In this document: in pieces, positions 62,961 to 64,000 of the stretch
Position numbering within the stretch: the first letter of the stretch is position 1
Layout of the letters: every line of letters begins with the position of its first letter
Assembly: GCA_944324395.1 (NCBI GenBank)
Contig: CALUWC010000010.1
Span: forward strand, 25,993-89,992
Length of the DNA: 64,000 nucleotides
Direction of reading: 5' to 3'
Source: Candidatus Gastranaerophilales bacterium
GTDB lineage: Bacteria > Cyanobacteriota > Vampirovibrionia > Gastranaerophilales > Gastranaerophilaceae
Program-made: the position numbers and the translations under genes
Notes under the pieces: model-generated
Database searches by the model: none
Seen by the model: the letters and a program-made list of their open reading frames with translations, nothing else
Told to the model about the DNA's origin: nothing

Positions 62961-64000
62961 ATGGCAGACATTAATAATAACAATATTTGGATTGATGTTG
63001 AAACACTCGCAAAATTGAAAAACATTACTCGTCGAGCTGTTCGGCTTGCTCTTAATCAGAATAAATATGAATACAAAGTTGAAAATATTAGAGGCGGTAA
63101 AACATACAAAATTAAATTATCAACGCTTGAAGAAGAACTTCAGCTCAAATATTTTCAGGAATATTATGATGATTATAAAACTTGTGAGAACGAGGTTATT
63201 GAACTATCAAACCTCAATATCAAACAAGAAAAACTGATATCCGAAAATCAAAGGAAAATTGCACTCGCAAAGTACGACCTGATTTATGCTTGGCTTGATT
63301 TTAGGAAAGAATATAAAAGGGACAAGTTGAAAACAGGTGGCAACATCCCCGATAAAGAATTTTTGCAATTATATAATACAGGGATGTTTCAGGAAGAGAT
63401 TTTTAAGATTTTAGGTAAAGTCTCAATTGGCTCACTATATCGTTGGCGGGCATTATTAGACTATAACAAGGATTGGACAGCACTCGTTGGACAATATAAA
63501 TATTCAACAAGAAAAGAATACAGAACCACTCTAAACGAGGAGCAGATTAAAATATTTATACAAATTCTGCTGTCGCCTAGTGCGTTTTCAATTGGTAAAG
63601 CAATTTCTTTAACCAAACATATATTAAAAGAACGCGGTCAGGAGATTTTACCGAAAGATATTACTTTTCGCAGGTACGCAGAATGGTTTCGGGATAACAA
63701 TTTTGACAAATGGACACTTGCAAGAGACGGCGAAAAAGCATTAAAAGATAAAGTAAGTCCGTTTATTGTAAGAAACGCAGCACTTTTAAAAGCAGGGCAA
63801 GTGCTTGTGGCAGACGGGCATACGCTCAACTTCCAAGTCATAAACCCGTTCACAGGAAAACCCTGCCGAGCAACTTTGCTTGGTTTTTTAGATTGGAAAT
63901 CCGGCGGACTTGTCGGGTACGATATTATGCTTGAAGAATGTACGCAAAATATCGCATCGGCTCTGCGTAATGCGATTTTAAAAATGGACCATATTCCTGA
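62961..64000 (+). CDS. Mu-type transposase (MuA-like), partial
   Basis: The frame starts at ATG 62961 (AAGGATATGGT in front) and is open to the window edge (346 codons). It has an N-terminal HTH-like binding region (WIDVETLAKLKNITRRAVRLAL, residues 10-31), a helical part, a second DNA-binding part (residues 140-250) and the start of the DDE catalytic domain: VLVADGHTLNFQVINP with first catalytic Asp285, then ATLLGFLDWKSGGLVGYDI. The second Asp and the Glu lie outside the window. It drives replicative transposition of Mu-like phages or related transposons; a MuB-type ATPase would be expected next. Confidence 0.85.
   Translation, partial: MADINNNNIWIDVETLAKLKNITRRAVRLALNQNKYEYKVENIRGGKTYKIKLSTLEEELQLKYFQEYYDDYKTCENEVIELSNLNIKQEKLISENQRKIALAKYDLIYAWLDFRKEYKRDKLKTGGNIPDKEFLQLYNTGMFQEEIFKILGKVSIGSLYRWRALLDYNKDWTALVGQYKYSTRKEYRTTLNEEQIKIFIQILLSPSAFSIGKAISLTKHILKERGQEILPKDITFRRYAEWFRDNNFDKWTLARDGEKALKDKVSPFIVRNAALLKAGQVLVADGHTLNFQVINPFTGKPCRATLLGFLDWKSGGLVGYDIMLEECTQNIASALRNAILKMDHIP

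Noticed and set aside
63638..63853. 71-residue minus-strand frame in the transposase gene
   Set aside because: Lies entirely antisense to the conserved DDE domain of the MuA-like transposase.

Overview
This 64 kb window is AT-rich and gene-dense. It looks like a chromosome fragment from a gut-type, non-photosynthetic cyanobacterial relative (Melainabacteria/Vampirovibrionia, probably Gastranaerophilales). The main evidence is the RNA polymerase: the beta' subunit is split into rpoC1 and rpoC2, and RpoC2 carries a long insertion after the trigger loop, both hallmarks of the cyanobacterial lineage. Lineage assignment is inference; no rRNA gene is present.

Layout. 1-13.4 kb: lineage-specific short proteins (several sharing an N-terminal NFxG/FGS-like motif), a TPR protein, a GT2-Stealth glycosyltransferase, an XRE regulator, an EamA transporter, DJ-1/PfpI and HD-domain enzymes, a ferritin-like protein, tRNA-Ala(GGC), a glucosaminidase-like protein and a secreted YGRKTG-repeat protein. 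13.5-25.8 kb: a deoxyinosine glycosylase-like gene, then an aryl-polyene-type fatty acid/polyketide cluster of 15 genes in two divergent arms (ketosynthases, chain-length-factor-like protein, ketoreductase, dehydratases, two ACPs, acyl-AMP ligase, thioesterase, LolA-like and MMPL export proteins, two acyltransferases, phosphopantetheinyl transferase). It ends in a MITE-like inverted-repeat element. 26-27.6 kb: threonine synthase and a secreted protein.

27.7-30.3 kb holds the most striking locus: a 549-residue protein with 17 core-like repeats, seven of them exact TTxxxxEE, divergently transcribed from a single ATP-grasp ligase. This is the architecture of a group-2 (plesiocin-like) graspetide RiPP, but with an exceptionally long precursor that has leader-like helical modules interleaved between the cores.

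30.7-39.7 kb: rpoB-rpoC1-rpoC2 with its own promoter and a long structured leader. 40-47.3 kb: small enzymes (PgeF, TspO, Ogt, SGNH hydrolase), three tandem related secreted proteins ending in GVTYY, a REP-associated tyrosine transposase with REP hairpins, an unlisted 28-residue Met/Cys-rich peptide gene and a DUF2513 protein. 47.3-53.1 kb: a surface-polysaccharide cluster (Stealth-DUF4422 fusion, UDP-galactopyranose mutase, GalE, MsbA-like ABC exporter). 53.2-59.6 kb: MerR regulator, AmmeMemoRadiSam genes, DUF2130 protein, nitroreductase and MATE transporter. 59.7-64 kb: tRNA-Met(CAT), a LuxR-type HTH gene, a 1.2 kb non-coding stretch rich in TGTCC sites, an Apea-like HEPN gene flanked by a 24-bp direct repeat, and the start of a Mu-type transposase running off the window. 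This looks like the left part of a transposable prophage or transposon carrying a defence cargo gene.
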